From Pseudoflavonifractor phocaeensis (GTDB lineage: Bacteria; Bacillota; Clostridia; Oscillospirales; Oscillospiraceae), in contig NZ_JACJLC010000004.1 of assembly GCF_016901955.1 (NCBI RefSeq), forward strand, positions 24,922 to 88,921: a stretch of DNA of 64,000 nt. Direction: 5' to 3'. The notes below the pieces were generated by a model. That model saw only the letters and a program-made list of their open reading frames with translations, was not told the DNA's origin and did not search any database. Each line of letters begins with the position of its first letter. Positions within the stretch are counted from its first letter, which is position 1. Both the position numbers and the translations under genes were made by a program. This document shows positions 8,102-16,872 of this stretch, piece after piece.

Positions 8102-8366
8102 TCCAAGGGATGGTCTCTCGCTCATCTTGCTCTGTCTGTGCTAACCATTCCTCCGCACAGTTTAGCTGTGACCATGACTTGCAAGGGAAGAAGCCTGTGT
8201 CCGCAGAACCGCTCAATCGTCGCTGCTCTCACGCCCCAGTGGGGATTAAGATGCGCGGCAAGATCTCCTCCCGACAGCGGCAGCAAAAGAAATCCATCGA
8301 GCAGCTCACCGTAGCTGGTTGATGTTTCTACCATAACAAATCCAGAAAGAAAGGTCGTTGAGTCTT

Positions 8367-8789
8367 ATGAGTAAAGTTGCAGTAGTGTATTGGAGCGGCA
8401 CAGGGAACACCGAGGCCATGGCCATGGCGGTGGCTGAAGGTGCCAAGGACAAGGGCGCCGAGGTATCTGTGGTCACTGCCGCTGAGTTCTCGCCGGAGCA
8501 GGTCGGCCAGTATGACGCCATCGCCTTTGGGTGCCCCTCCATGGGGGCGGAACAACTGGAGGAGATCGAGTTCGAGCCCATGTTCACCGCCTGTGAGGGC
8601 AGGCTGAGTGGGAAGAACATTGCTCTGTTCGGCTCCTACGGCTGGGGCGACGGCGAATGGATGCGCAGCTGGGAGTCCCGCTGCAATGATGATGGGGCCA
8701 ATCTGGCCTGCAACAGCGTGATCTGCAACGAGGCTCCGGATGATGACGCTCTTGCGGCTTGCCGCGAGCTGGGCGCGTCACTGGCCTGA
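8367..8789 (+). CDS. Flavodoxin (short chain)
   Basis: 140 residues. An FMN-binding one-electron carrier that replaces ferredoxin when iron is short. The N-terminal phosphate loop WSGTGNTEAMA (residues 10-20) is canonical. The 50s loop CPSMGAEQLEE and 90s loop GSYGWGDGEWM, which sandwich the isoalloxazine ring, are also present. ATG at 8367 is chosen because the protein then starts MSKVAVVYWSGTGN like its relatives; an in-frame TTG at 8358 would add three residues. It is monocistronic, with a strong promoter carrying iron-box-like repeats about 350 bases upstream and a terminator directly behind. It is the only intact flavodoxin among three flavodoxin-like sequences in the window. Confidence 0.93.
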   Translation: MSKVAVVYWSGTGNTEAMAMAVAEGAKDKGAEVSVVTAAEFSPEQVGQYDAIAFGCPSMGAEQLEEIEFEPMFTACEGRLSGKNIALFGSYGWGDGEWMRSWESRCNDDGANLACNSVICNEAPDDDALAACRELGASLA

Positions 8790-8803
8790 CAAAACCACAT
8801 CGC

Positions 8804-8844
8804 AGAAGGCAGGAGGCGAACCGTTCGTCTTCTGCCTTCTTTTT
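8804..8844 (+). terminator. Terminator after flavodoxin
   Basis: Stem AGAAGGCAG.../...CTGCCTTCT with minor mismatches, then TTTTTG, 15 bases after the stop codon. Confidence 0.9.
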
Positions 8845-9216
8845 GTATCCCCAGTCAGCACAGGCAAGAGAAATAGGTCGTGGAAAATCATGTTGAAAGA
8901 ATACTTACTGAGCCAAGACTCCGGTACGGGCCGCTGGATCAGCAGCATGCCGTAGGTACAAATCTGCCACTTTTCCTTGCCGGAGCCAGATCAAGAACCT
9001 CTGCGGCCCATCCTGGTGTGCAGCGCGCCGCTCCAGTTTAGGGCGTTTTTTTGCCTAACCAACCGTCTTGCCGTCTCGCCAGTGCAGGGTACTCCCTATT
9101 CGGTGGAGGCGCCGGGACCTGCGTCACAAGGAATATCACTCCAAGGTGGAATACCTGGTGACCCACGGCATCGCCGGCACCCTCAACAGGGAGGTACTCA
9201 TCTGCAGCGCCCGCTT
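8845..9216. other. Region without recognisable gene
   Basis: All frames are short or lack a ribosome binding site. A plus-strand frame near 9090-9280 (KEYHSKVEYLVTHGIAGTL) is mildly protein-like but matches nothing I know. It may be a relic. Confidence 0.4.
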
Positions 9217-9447
9217 CTACTCAATCTGCATATCCGGCCAGCAGCAAATCCCCACCTCCAGGGCCACCGGATGCTTCAGATGAAAATCTGCATAGCGGCA
9301 AAACCAGCACTGACTACCCTCTATGGGCAGGTGCTCCTTTCTGGGGATAAATATTGGACAGCTCTGCCGGGGCCACACGCTGCCGCCTGATTTTGGAGCG
9401 GGCAAGGAATCCCGCCGGTCAAAATATGCTTTACAGTCATACCGCAT
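9217..9447 (-). CDS. Conserved-looking small Cys/Trp-containing protein, function unknown
   Basis: 76 residues starting MRYDCKAYFDRRDS. The start is set by an excellent Shine-Dalgarno (AAAGGAGG, 7-base spacing); an upstream in-frame ATG at 9495 has none. Four Cys, two Trp-Pro pairs and a CWFCRYADFHLKH segment suggest a small metal-binding or redox domain: a CxxC followed by two His, with another Cys pair near the C-terminus (GICCWPD). The composition is plainly protein-like rather than a shadow frame. I do not recognise the family. It stands alone, with poorly coding DNA on both sides. Confidence 0.6.
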   Translation of the reverse strand: MRYDCKAYFDRRDSLPAPKSGGSVWPRQSCPIFIPRKEHLPIEGSQCWFCRYADFHLKHPVALEVGICCWPDMQIE

Positions 9448-9780
9448 GGCCAGTCCTCCTTTTGACAGCTCCTCTTGACGTTTTTTTGCTTCCATGCTAT
9501 TTTCATTTTACAAGTGGCTGCGAAATTGGAAAGTGGTTGTTCAGAATCTGATGTTATATACGTAAAATTCTCACTCTGCTGTGGATTGCCGACAGAGCTG
9601 CCGGATCGCATCTCCGGTCCCGCGCCACCGGCAGGCGCTTTCGCCTTTGCAGAGCAAGCTTTGCGTTGAATTTCCTGCATATATGACCGGAGTCAACAGC
9701 CGGACCATGGCGCCGCCCCAATCTCCGGCAACGAACTCTAGGAAAGTTTGGGGCAGCTACTGGCTGGAGGAGCATTCGCT
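9448..9780. other. Intergenic region between divergent genes
   Basis: 333 bases separating the minus-strand small protein and the plus-strand sensor kinase. There is no convincing ORF. It presumably holds both promoters; TTGACG and TATTTT with 17-base spacing occurs near 9473-9501 on the plus strand but is not decisive. Confidence 0.4.
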
Positions 9781-11058
9781 ATGGCAAATATGATTTTTCT
9801 TGTTTTCCGCGCCTTCTTTATCACAATGATGACCGTTGGAATGATGGCAACCCTGACCGAATTTCGCTTTGGACGCAGAAAGTTGCTGTTAATTCTGGCG
9901 GTTTACGGCCTTTGGGTGATCGGCTCCAGCATGGTTTTGCTGTGGCTGGGCGGGGAATTGCTGCTGCTCCGTCTGTTTTATCTCACCATTTCTATTCCGG
10001 CCACAGTGCTTACCTACTGGGCGGCCAACGACACTCCCGTACAGGCCGTTTTTAACCACATGACACAGATTCTGCTGTCTGTCCTGGTGGTTTCTATAAT
10101 CCGTTTACTGACAGATTACCTTGATCTGGCCGGCTTTGTGAATGTCCTTCTGATGGGAGCATTCTATTTGACCATAATCTATTTGGAGCGACGCTTTTTG
10201 CGCCAGCCCTTTCGTGTGCTGATTCAGATCATCCCTACCCGCTGGGGTGTTCTTACCCTGATTCCCTGTGTGTTCTGTGCCTATTTCATCTTTGTGGCTT
10301 CCTGGCCGGGCAGTTATCTCCAAAACGATTCGCAGATCGTCTATGTTTACGCTGCTGTCATTCCTCTGATTATTGTTTATATTGCAGTATTTAAAAGTCT
10401 CTATGACCTGTACCGTATTCAGGTAGAGCAACACAGCGCCGCGCTGCTGGCAGTGCAGATCACAGCTCTGAAAGAGAAGCTTCAAAAGGTAAAAGAAGTA
10501 GAGGAAGGAATCCGAATTCAGCGCCATGATCTGCGTCACCAGCTCCAGACCGTTACAGAATTGGTGGCACAGGGCGACAGGGACGCCGCTCTGAAGTTTT
10601 TGGATGCCGCGCAAACCCGGTTGGATGAGCATACCGTAACACGATGGTGCCGTCCGCCTGTGCTGGACGCAGTCTTTTCCTCCTATTTTGATCAGGCCAA
10701 AAATAATGGTATTCCGGTGGAGGCACGAATTTCCCTATCCGATACTCTCTCAGTGGACGAGGGAGAATTGGCCATTGTCCTGGCTAACGCTCTGGAAAAC
10801 GCCATCCACGCCAATCTGGAGCTACCCCGGGACCAACGAAAGATCCTCTGCAAGATAGTGGGCTCCCCCAGCGTCATGCTGGAAATTTCCAATCCATGTA
10901 CCGACAATATTTCCTTTGACAGCAACGGCCTGCCGGTCGCCCAAAGAGAGGGTCATGGTCTTGGGGTACAATCGATCTCCGCTTTTTGCCGGAAAAATAG
11001 AGCCATCTGCCAATTTGATCTGGCAGATGGCTGGTTCCGGTTTAGACTGATACTGTAA
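9781..11058 (+). CDS. GHKL-type sensor histidine kinase (AgrC/ComD-like), orphan
   Basis: 425 residues. About six membrane helices fill residues 1-210; a coiled linker (QITALKEKLQKVKEVEEG) then leads to the dimerisation/phosphoacceptor box QRHDLRHQL. The GHKL ATPase domain has an N-box (LANALENAIHAN) and a G-box (GHGLGVQSI). This is the peptide-sensing kinase class that normally pairs with a LytTR response regulator encoded next door. None is present: the next sequence is a decayed SLH fragment and then alaS. ATG at 9781 has GGAGGAG upstream; a TTG at 9748 in frame is less likely. It probably acts at the membrane on an unlinked regulator, or the partner gene was lost. Confidence 0.88.
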   Translation: MANMIFLVFRAFFITMMTVGMMATLTEFRFGRRKLLLILAVYGLWVIGSSMVLLWLGGELLLLRLFYLTISIPATVLTYWAANDTPVQAVFNHMTQILLSVLVVSIIRLLTDYLDLAGFVNVLLMGAFYLTIIYLERRFLRQPFRVLIQIIPTRWGVLTLIPCVFCAYFIFVASWPGSYLQNDSQIVYVYAAVIPLIIVYIAVFKSLYDLYRIQVEQHSAALLAVQITALKEKLQKVKEVEEGIRIQRHDLRHQLQTVTELVAQGDRDAALKFLDAAQTRLDEHTVTRWCRPPVLDAVFSSYFDQAKNNGIPVEARISLSDTLSVDEGELAIVLANALENAIHANLELPRDQRKILCKIVGSPSVMLEISNPCTDNISFDSNGLPVAQREGHGLGVQSISAFCRKNRAICQFDLADGWFRFRLIL

Positions 11059-11059
11059 A

Positions 11060-11383
11060 ATGATACGGCTTACACGACGCCTGACACATATTTTAATAGA
11101 AGAGCCACCCGGATGTCCACATTGGAACGGAAACGCCTTGCGCTTTCTCCCGGACTATAAGCTGCTGGGAGGGCTCCGGCCCAATCTGCCTCAGGCTTCC
11201 TTCAACGACCAGGCACAGATCTCCTCCTGGGCCCTGGACGCGGTGTCCACCTTCTCCTCCCGTGAGTCCGGCAGCGTCAAGCTGATGAACGGTACCAACG
11301 GCAATCCGTTCTTCCCCAAGGCAACCTATACCAGAGAGCAATCCTTCCTCACCATACACCGCCTCAGCAACTATCTGAGCTGA
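11060..11383 (+). pseudogene. SLH-domain protein, C-terminal fragment
   Basis: A 107-residue frame with no ribosome binding site, starting immediately after the kinase stop. From about residue 35 it matches the last S-layer homology repeat: SFNDQAQISSWALDAV, then GNPFFPKATYTREQSFLT and IHRLSNYL. The first 30 residues do not fit. This is the tail of a former cell-wall-anchored protein whose upstream part is gone. Confidence 0.65.
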
Positions 11384-11421
11384 CTACCAGCTAGTGGAGG
11401 GATTTTACCCCGAAAAGGCGG

Positions 11422-11449
11422 TTGACAACGGCCCAAAATGTGATAAAAT
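11422..11449 (+). promoter_or_regulatory. Promoter of alaS T-box transcript
   Basis: -35 TTGACA (11422-11427), 16-base spacer, -10 TAAAAT (11444-11449), just before the T-box leader. Confidence 0.8.
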
Positions 11450-11454
11450 AGTAC

Positions 11455-11682
11455 AGCTAAAGGCCGTGATGAAACCAAGCGGATCGCGCCGCGTTCAGCG
11501 AGAGGGGATGGTGCAAGCCCTCCGCGATACGGGTCCGCAAGCCACTTCTGAGCCGCCCGGGAGGACCGGGACGAATCATCCCCGTTATTGGATGCAATGA
11601 GATGCGCCTTTTCCGGCGCAGATCAGGGTGGTACCGTGGAGTCAACATTGCTTCGCCCCTGACATGGGGGCGAAGCTTATTT
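11455..11682 (+). promoter_or_regulatory. T-box riboswitch of alaS
   Basis: About 230 bases of structured leader between the promoter and alaS. The conserved T-box AGGGTGGTACCGTG is at 11625-11638. A stem I-like region with the typical GGATGGTGCAAGCCC distal segment lies at 11514-11529. Uncharged tRNA-Ala should stabilise the antiterminator and allow read-through. I have not fixed the specifier codon; a GCC in the stem I 3' side is the obvious candidate. Confidence 0.9.
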
Positions 11683-11688
11683 TTTTGC
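11650..11688 (+). terminator. T-box-controlled terminator
   Basis: Stem GCTTCGCCCC.../...GGGGCGAAGC (11650-11676) followed by TTATTTTTTT. It competes with the T-box antiterminator. Confidence 0.9.
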
Positions 11689-11704
11689 AAGAGGAGTTTT
11701 TTTC

Positions 11705-14383
11705 ATGCACAAGAAGTATGGTCTGAACGAACTGCGCGAGATGTTTCTGTCTTTTTTTGAGACCAAGGGACACCTGCGCCTGCCCAGCTTTTCCCTGATC
11801 CCCCAGAACGACGCCTCCCTGCTGCTCATCAACAGCGGCATGGCACCCATGAAGCCCTTCTTCACCGGTGAGCAGGAGCCTCCCCGCCACCGTGTGACCA
11901 CCTGCCAGAAGTGCATCCGCACCGGCGACATCGAGAACATCGGCCACACCGCCCGCCACGGCACCTACTTTGAGATGCTGGGCAACTTCTCCTTCGGAGA
12001 CTACTTCAAGAAGGAGGCCATTCACTGGGCCTGGGAGTTCCTGACCAGCCCCGAGTGGGTGGGCCTGGATCCCAACCGCCTGTACCCCTCCGTGTTCGCC
12101 GGCAATGAGACCACTCCCGCCGACGATGAGGCCTTCCGCATCTGGAACGAGGAGATCGGCATCCCCGCCGACCGGATCTTCAAGTTCGGCAAGGAGGACA
12201 ACTTCTGGGAGCACGGCTCCGGCCCCTGCGGCCCCTGCTCCGAGATCTACTATGACCGCGGCGAGCAGTGGGGCTGCGGCAAGCCCGGCTGCACCGTGGG
12301 CTGCGACTGCGACCGCTATATCGAGGTGTGGAACGTGGTGTTCTCCCAGTTCGACAACGACGGCGAGGGCCACTACACCGAGCTCAAGCAGAAGAACATC
12401 GACACCGGCATGGGCCTGGAGCGTCTGGCCTGCGTGTGCCAGGACGTGGCCTCCCTGTTTGACGTGGACACCGTCATGAACATCACCAACAAGGTGAGCG
12501 AGATCACCCACGCCCACTACGGCGAGACCGCCGCCAAGGACGTGTCCCTGCGGGTCATCACCGACCACATCCGCTCCGCCACCTTCATGATCTGCGACGG
12601 CGTGCTCCCCTCCAACGAGGGCCGGGGCTACGTGCTGCGCCGCCTGCTCCGCCGGGCCGCCCGCCACGGCAAGCTGCTGGGGGTCAACGATCCCTTCCTG
12701 TATGAGGTGTGCGACACCGTCATCCACGAGAACGAGGGCCACTACCCCGAGCTGCGGGAGCGTCAGGACTATATCACCAAGGTCATCCGCACCGAGGAGG
12801 AGAACTTCGCCCGCACCATCGACGGCGGCCTGAAGATTTTTAACGACATGCTGGAGGATCACAAGGCCAAGGGCGAGAAGGTCTTCTCCGGCGCCGACGC
12901 TTTCAAGCTGTATGACACCTACGGCTTCCCCATCGACCTGACCATCGAGATGGTGGAGGAGCAGGACATGACCGTGGACCAGAAGTCCTTCCAGCAGCTG
13001 ATGCAGGAGCAGAAGGAGCGCGCCCGCAAGGCCCGGGAGGCCCTGGGCGACCTGGGCTGGGCCGGCGTGGAGTTCGGCAAGGACGTGCCGGAGACCGAAT
13101 TTGTGGGCTACACCGAAAACACCATCACCGGCGCCCGTGTGGTGGCCCTGGTGGTGGAGAACGAGCAGGCCGAGGAGCTGATGCCCGGCGTGGAGGGCAT
13201 CGTGGTGCTGGACAGGACCCCCTTCTACGCCGAGATGGGCGGCCAGGTGGCCGACCACGGCACCATCGCCAGGAGCGGGGAGAACGGCTGCCTGTTCCAG
13301 GTCACCGACGTGCAGAAGAACAAGGGCGGCAAGTATATGCACTACGGCAAGGTGACCGAGGGCGTGCTCAAGCTGGGGGACACCGTCACCGCCGCCATCG
13401 ACCAGGAGCGCCGGCGGGCCGTCATGCGCGCCCACAGCGCCACCCACCTGCTGGACGCCGCCCTGCGCACCGTCCTGGGGGACCACGTGCACCAGGCCGG
13501 CTCCCTGGTGGAGCCCGACCGGCTGCGCTTCGACTTCACCCACTTCTCCGCCATGACGCCGGAGGAGCTCTCCGAGGTGAGCCGCGTGGTCAACGAGGCC
13601 GTGCTGGAGGGCTATGACATCCAGACCAAGGTCATGTCCCTGGAGGAGGCCAAGCAGACCGGGGCCATCGCCCTGTTCGGCGAGAAGTACGGCGACACCG
13701 TCCGGGTGGTGGACATGGGGGATGGGTACTCCGTGGAGTTCTGCGGCGGCACCCACCTGGACAACACCGCCAAGGTTGGCGTATTCCACATTGAAAGCGA
13801 GTTCTCCGTGGCCTCCGGCGTCCGCCGGATCGAGGCCACCACCGGCGCCCAGTCCCTGAAGATCATGAACCAGAACCAGCAGAAGCTGTTCGAGGCCGCC
13901 GCCGTGCTCAAGACCAAGCCCAGCGAGCTGCGGGAGAAGGCGGAGCAGACCATCTGCGAGCTGCGGGAGCTGCGCCACATGGTGGAGAAGTTCAAGGCCA
14001 AGGAGGCCGCCGGTGAGACCGAGCGGTTCCTCATGGGCTGCCACCCGGTGGGGGATCTGAAGGTGCTCACCGCCACCCTGCCCAATGCCGACGCCGCCAA
14101 GCTGCGCCAGATGGGCGATATGCTCCGGGACAAGCAGCCCGGCATCGTGGCGGTGCTCTCCGCCGTCAACGATGGCAAGATCACCTTCCTGGCCGTGTGC
14201 GGCAAGGAGGCCGTTGCCAAGGGCATCAAGGCCGGCGACCTGGTGAAGCAGGTGTGCTGCTGCTGCGGCGGCAAGGGCGGCGGCAAGCCAGACAGCGCCA
14301 TGGGCGGCGGCTCCGACATCCTCAAGCTGGATGACGCTCTGGCCAAGGTAGACGACTACGTGGCTGAGAAGCTGGGGGTGTGA
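11705..14383 (+). CDS. alaS: Alanyl-tRNA synthetase
   Basis: 892 residues, normal length. Charges tRNA-Ala with alanine in the cytosol. Class II catalytic domain at the N-terminus (FFETKGHLRLPSFSLIP, then TYFEMLGNFSFGDYFKKEA). The editing domain carries HSATHLLDAALR and CGGTHLDNTAKV, the His/Cys zinc ligands that clear Ser- and Gly-tRNA-Ala. The C-Ala/DHHA1 domain ends in a glycine-rich stretch and LDDALAKVDDYV. The start has GAGGAG upstream and directly follows the T-box terminator, so expression responds to alanine supply. A DUF4250 gene follows one base after the stop. Confidence 0.98.
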   Translation: MHKKYGLNELREMFLSFFETKGHLRLPSFSLIPQNDASLLLINSGMAPMKPFFTGEQEPPRHRVTTCQKCIRTGDIENIGHTARHGTYFEMLGNFSFGDYFKKEAIHWAWEFLTSPEWVGLDPNRLYPSVFAGNETTPADDEAFRIWNEEIGIPADRIFKFGKEDNFWEHGSGPCGPCSEIYYDRGEQWGCGKPGCTVGCDCDRYIEVWNVVFSQFDNDGEGHYTELKQKNIDTGMGLERLACVCQDVASLFDVDTVMNITNKVSEITHAHYGETAAKDVSLRVITDHIRSATFMICDGVLPSNEGRGYVLRRLLRRAARHGKLLGVNDPFLYEVCDTVIHENEGHYPELRERQDYITKVIRTEEENFARTIDGGLKIFNDMLEDHKAKGEKVFSGADAFKLYDTYGFPIDLTIEMVEEQDMTVDQKSFQQLMQEQKERARKAREALGDLGWAGVEFGKDVPETEFVGYTENTITGARVVALVVENEQAEELMPGVEGIVVLDRTPFYAEMGGQVADHGTIARSGENGCLFQVTDVQKNKGGKYMHYGKVTEGVLKLGDTVTAAIDQERRRAVMRAHSATHLLDAALRTVLGDHVHQAGSLVEPDRLRFDFTHFSAMTPEELSEVSRVVNEAVLEGYDIQTKVMSLEEAKQTGAIALFGEKYGDTVRVVDMGDGYSVEFCGGTHLDNTAKVGVFHIESEFSVASGVRRIEATTGAQSLKIMNQNQQKLFEAAAVLKTKPSELREKAEQTICELRELRHMVEKFKAKEAAGETERFLMGCHPVGDLKVLTATLPNADAAKLRQMGDMLRDKQPGIVAVLSAVNDGKITFLAVCGKEAVAKGIKAGDLVKQVCCCCGGKGGGKPDSAMGGGSDILKLDDALAKVDDYVAEKLGV

Positions 14384-14384
14384 T

Positions 14385-14564
14385 ATGCTGCCTCAGGATC
14401 CTGTTCTCCTGCTCAGTGTAGTGAACACCAAGCTGCGGGACTGCTATGCCAACCTGGACGACCTTTGCGATGATCTCCAGGCGGATCAATCAGACCTATG
14501 CCAACGGCTGGCTCAGCTGGGATATCGGTATGCCACTGAGCTGAATCAGTTTACCGCCTGCTGA
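14385..14564 (+). CDS. DUF4250 family small protein
   Basis: 59 residues, starting MLPQDPVLLLSVVNTKLRD, which matches the DUF4250 signature (N/D-P-V-x-LLS-VVN-x-KLRD). The start codon lies one base after the alaS stop, so the gene is almost certainly translationally coupled and under the same T-box. The function of DUF4250 is unknown. The C-terminal part (LCQRLAQLGYRY...LNQF) is amphipathic, suggesting a compact helical fold. Too short for routine ORF calling but supported by family match and position. Confidence 0.8.
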   Translation: MLPQDPVLLLSVVNTKLRDCYANLDDLCDDLQADQSDLCQRLAQLGYRYATELNQFTAC

Positions 14565-14601
14565 AACCAAATATCCTTTAACGCATATCCCCCGACAATA
14601 C

Positions 14602-14645
14602 AAAGTGGACCGGACAGCCCAAAGGGCTGCCCGGTCCACTTTTTT
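14602..14645. terminator. Bidirectional terminator between DUF4250 gene and glgA
   Basis: Stem AAGTGGACCGG.CAGCCC / GGGCTG.CCGGTCCACTT with AAA loop, followed by a T run on the plus strand. It separates convergent genes. Confidence 0.9.
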
Positions 14646-14706
14646 CAAGTTCAGATCCTATCTGTTTTCGCATATCACCCTCTGGGCTCGGCTTGCGAGG
14701 CGGGGC

Positions 14707-16674
14707 TCACCACGGCGTCAGCTCCAGGTACAGGTTCTTATACTGTCTGGCAGACTGCTCCCAGGACACATCCTTGGCCATATCCCGCTGGACGACCTCG
14801 TCCCAGTGATAGCGGTTATTGAAGTAGAGGGTCTTGGCCCGGTTGATGGCGTCCAGCAGCAGACCTGCGTCATAGCGGTCAAAGGTAAAGCCGTTTCCGT
14901 CTCCAGTGAATTCATTATAGGGCTCCACGGTGTCCTTCAGGCCGCCGGTCTCCCGGACGATGGGTATGGTACCGTAGTGCATGGCGTTGAGCTGGGTTAA
15001 ACCGCAGGGCTCAAAGCGGGAGGGCACCAGCAGCACATCGGCGCCGGCATAGATGCGGTGGGCCCGGGATTCGTCGTACTGGATACAGGCACTGAAGGTG
15101 CCCTTGTAGGTATGCTCATAATACCGGAAGGCATCCTCATATTCCTTGTCGCCGGTTCCCAGCACCACCACCTGGGTGTTGCCGTCCAGAACCTGGGTCA
15201 TGATAGCATTGACCAGGTCCAAGCCTTTCTGGTTGGTGAGCCGGGAAATCAGACCAATGACAAACTTTCCGGTATCCTCCTCCAGGCCCAGCTCCTTCTG
15301 GAGGGCCAGCTTGTTCTCCATCTTATGATCCAGCACGTTGCCCAGGCCATAGTTGGCCGCCAGAGCCGGATCGGTCTCCGGATTCCACATGCCGTAGTCG
15401 ATCCCGTTGACGATGCCCCGGAGTTTACCGCTGTGATAGCGCAGATGGTTCTCCAGCCCCTCGCCGTACTCGCTGGTCTGGATCTCCCAGGCATAGGTGC
15501 CGCTGACGGTGGTAATGCGGTCAGCATAGGCCAAACCACCCTTGAGCATGTTGGCATCCACCCAGTTCTGCTTCAGCGCCCCCATTTCAAAGACCTCCTT
15601 GGGCAGGCCGGACCAGTACTGGATCGTGGGGATGTTGTAGACCCCCTGGAAGCGGAGGTTGTGGATGGTGATCACCGACTTGGCCCGACCCACCGGGGAA
15701 TTCTGGAACAGGGTGCGCAGGTACACCGGAACCAGCCCCGCCTGCCAGTCATGGCAATGGATGATATCGGGGATCCAGTCCATAAAGTTCAGGGCAGCCA
15801 GGGCTGCTTTGCTAAAGAAGCAATACTTTGGGATATCGTCCACCAGATTGGTGTAGGGCTTCCCAATGGAGAAGAATTCCTGGTTATCAATAAAGTCGTA
15901 CACCACGCCATCGTTGATGTACTCCATAATTCCCACGTAGTATTCCCGTCCGGTCTTGCCCAGGTCCATATAGAATTCACCCCGGTAGACCATCTTGTCC
16001 TGGTACTCCTGGGGGATACAGGCATAGCGGGGCAGGATGACCCGCACGTCACAGTTCAGTCGGGCAAGTTCCCGGGGTAAAGCGTACATTACATCCCCCA
16101 GACCGCCCGTTTTAACAAAGGGATGACATTCTGAGCCAATAAACGCAATGCTCCTCCGGGGCAGATTGGACATCTCATTCACAGGCGAAGCCTCCTCTAC
16201 AACAGAGACAGTTTCCTCTACTACGGGAGCAGCTTCCTCCGCCGCGGGGACGGGCTCCTTTGCGGCAGGCGCTTTCTTTTTTGAGGTTGGCGCCTTCTTT
16301 TTCCCGGCCGTCGCCGCAGCCTTTTCCGTAGCAGGCTTTTTCCCAGTGGCGGTTTTTTTCCTGGTGGCGGCAGTTTTCTTTTCCGTGGTCCCCTTCTCCT
16401 CCGCGGCAACCGCTTCCTTTTCCACGGAAGCCTTCTCCCCGGCGGGCTCCTGTTCAACAGCAGCAGCCTTCTTCTCCGCGGCAGCAGTCTTTTTCGTAGC
16501 GGAAGCAGCCCGCTTTCTGGTAGAGGCAACCTTCTTTTCAGCGGGCTCAGCCTGTTCTGCGACAGACGCAGCCTGTTCCGCGCGGACGGGATCCACTGCG
16601 GCAGGCACTTCTGTTTCCACTGCTGAGACCGCAGCTGCCGTTTCCTTTACAGGATCCGCTTTTTTACGTGCCAT
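14707..16674 (-). CDS. glgA: Glycogen synthase with long Lys/Ala-rich N-terminal extension
   Basis: 655 residues; GT5 glycogen synthases are about 475-490. Residues 170-655 form the complete enzyme, which extends alpha-1,4-glucan from ADP-glucose: KTGGLGDV (188-195), HCHDWQAGLVP, and the C-terminal RFEPCGLTQLNAMHYG. Residues 1-168 are a low-complexity segment rich in Ala, Lys, Glu and Thr with repeated KK-A/T units, histone-H1-like in composition and unlike any GlgA domain. ATG at 16674 has AAAGGAG upstream. Inside the gene, GTG at 16180-16182 (codon 165) is preceded by AGGAGG at 8 bases, so a normal-length GlgA could also be made. No other glg gene is adjacent. malQ lies 20 kb away. Confidence 0.93.
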   Translation of the reverse strand: MARKKADPVKETAAAVSAVETEVPAAVDPVRAEQAASVAEQAEPAEKKVASTRKRAASATKKTAAAEKKAAAVEQEPAGEKASVEKEAVAAEEKGTTEKKTAATRKKTATGKKPATEKAAATAGKKKAPTSKKKAPAAKEPVPAAEEAAPVVEETVSVVEEASPVNEMSNLPRRSIAFIGSECHPFVKTGGLGDVMYALPRELARLNCDVRVILPRYACIPQEYQDKMVYRGEFYMDLGKTGREYYVGIMEYINDGVVYDFIDNQEFFSIGKPYTNLVDDIPKYCFFSKAALAALNFMDWIPDIIHCHDWQAGLVPVYLRTLFQNSPVGRAKSVITIHNLRFQGVYNIPTIQYWSGLPKEVFEMGALKQNWVDANMLKGGLAYADRITTVSGTYAWEIQTSEYGEGLENHLRYHSGKLRGIVNGIDYGMWNPETDPALAANYGLGNVLDHKMENKLALQKELGLEEDTGKFVIGLISRLTNQKGLDLVNAIMTQVLDGNTQVVVLGTGDKEYEDAFRYYEHTYKGTFSACIQYDESRAHRIYAGADVLLVPSRFEPCGLTQLNAMHYGTIPIVRETGGLKDTVEPYNEFTGDGNGFTFDRYDAGLLLDAINRAKTLYFNNRYHWDEVVQRDMAKDVSWEQSARQYKNLYLELTPW

Positions 16675-16872
16675 TATGAACCTTCTCCTTTCTCGTATCC
16701 GCCCCTATGGGGCTGTGTCTCTGCCGCTCCGCCGGTCGTGGGACGGCGTGGACGGGGCGCTTTGGTATTGGCAAAAGTATACCGCATTTGCGCCGATTTT
16801 GACAGCCCTTTTTGGCAAAAATCTGGGAAAGTTCCACCGCCTTCTTGGACGCCCCAGAAAGGAATCGTAAGC

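Noticed and set aside
8160..8322. Intact feoA gene
   Set aside because: Only a faint tail-like match (IKMRGKISSRQ) in a frame without start or the rest of the SH3-like domain; kept as a speculative relic, not as a gene.
11642..14044. 800-aa minus-strand open frame
   Set aside because: Antisense shadow of alaS; Gly/Leu/His/Val-rich composition typical of the reverse frame of a GC-rich gene and no ribosome binding site.
16148..16870. 240-aa plus-strand Ser/Ala/Phe-rich frame
   Set aside because: Reverse complement of the Lys/Ala-rich GlgA extension; the apparent hydrophobic repeats are the complement of Lys codons.
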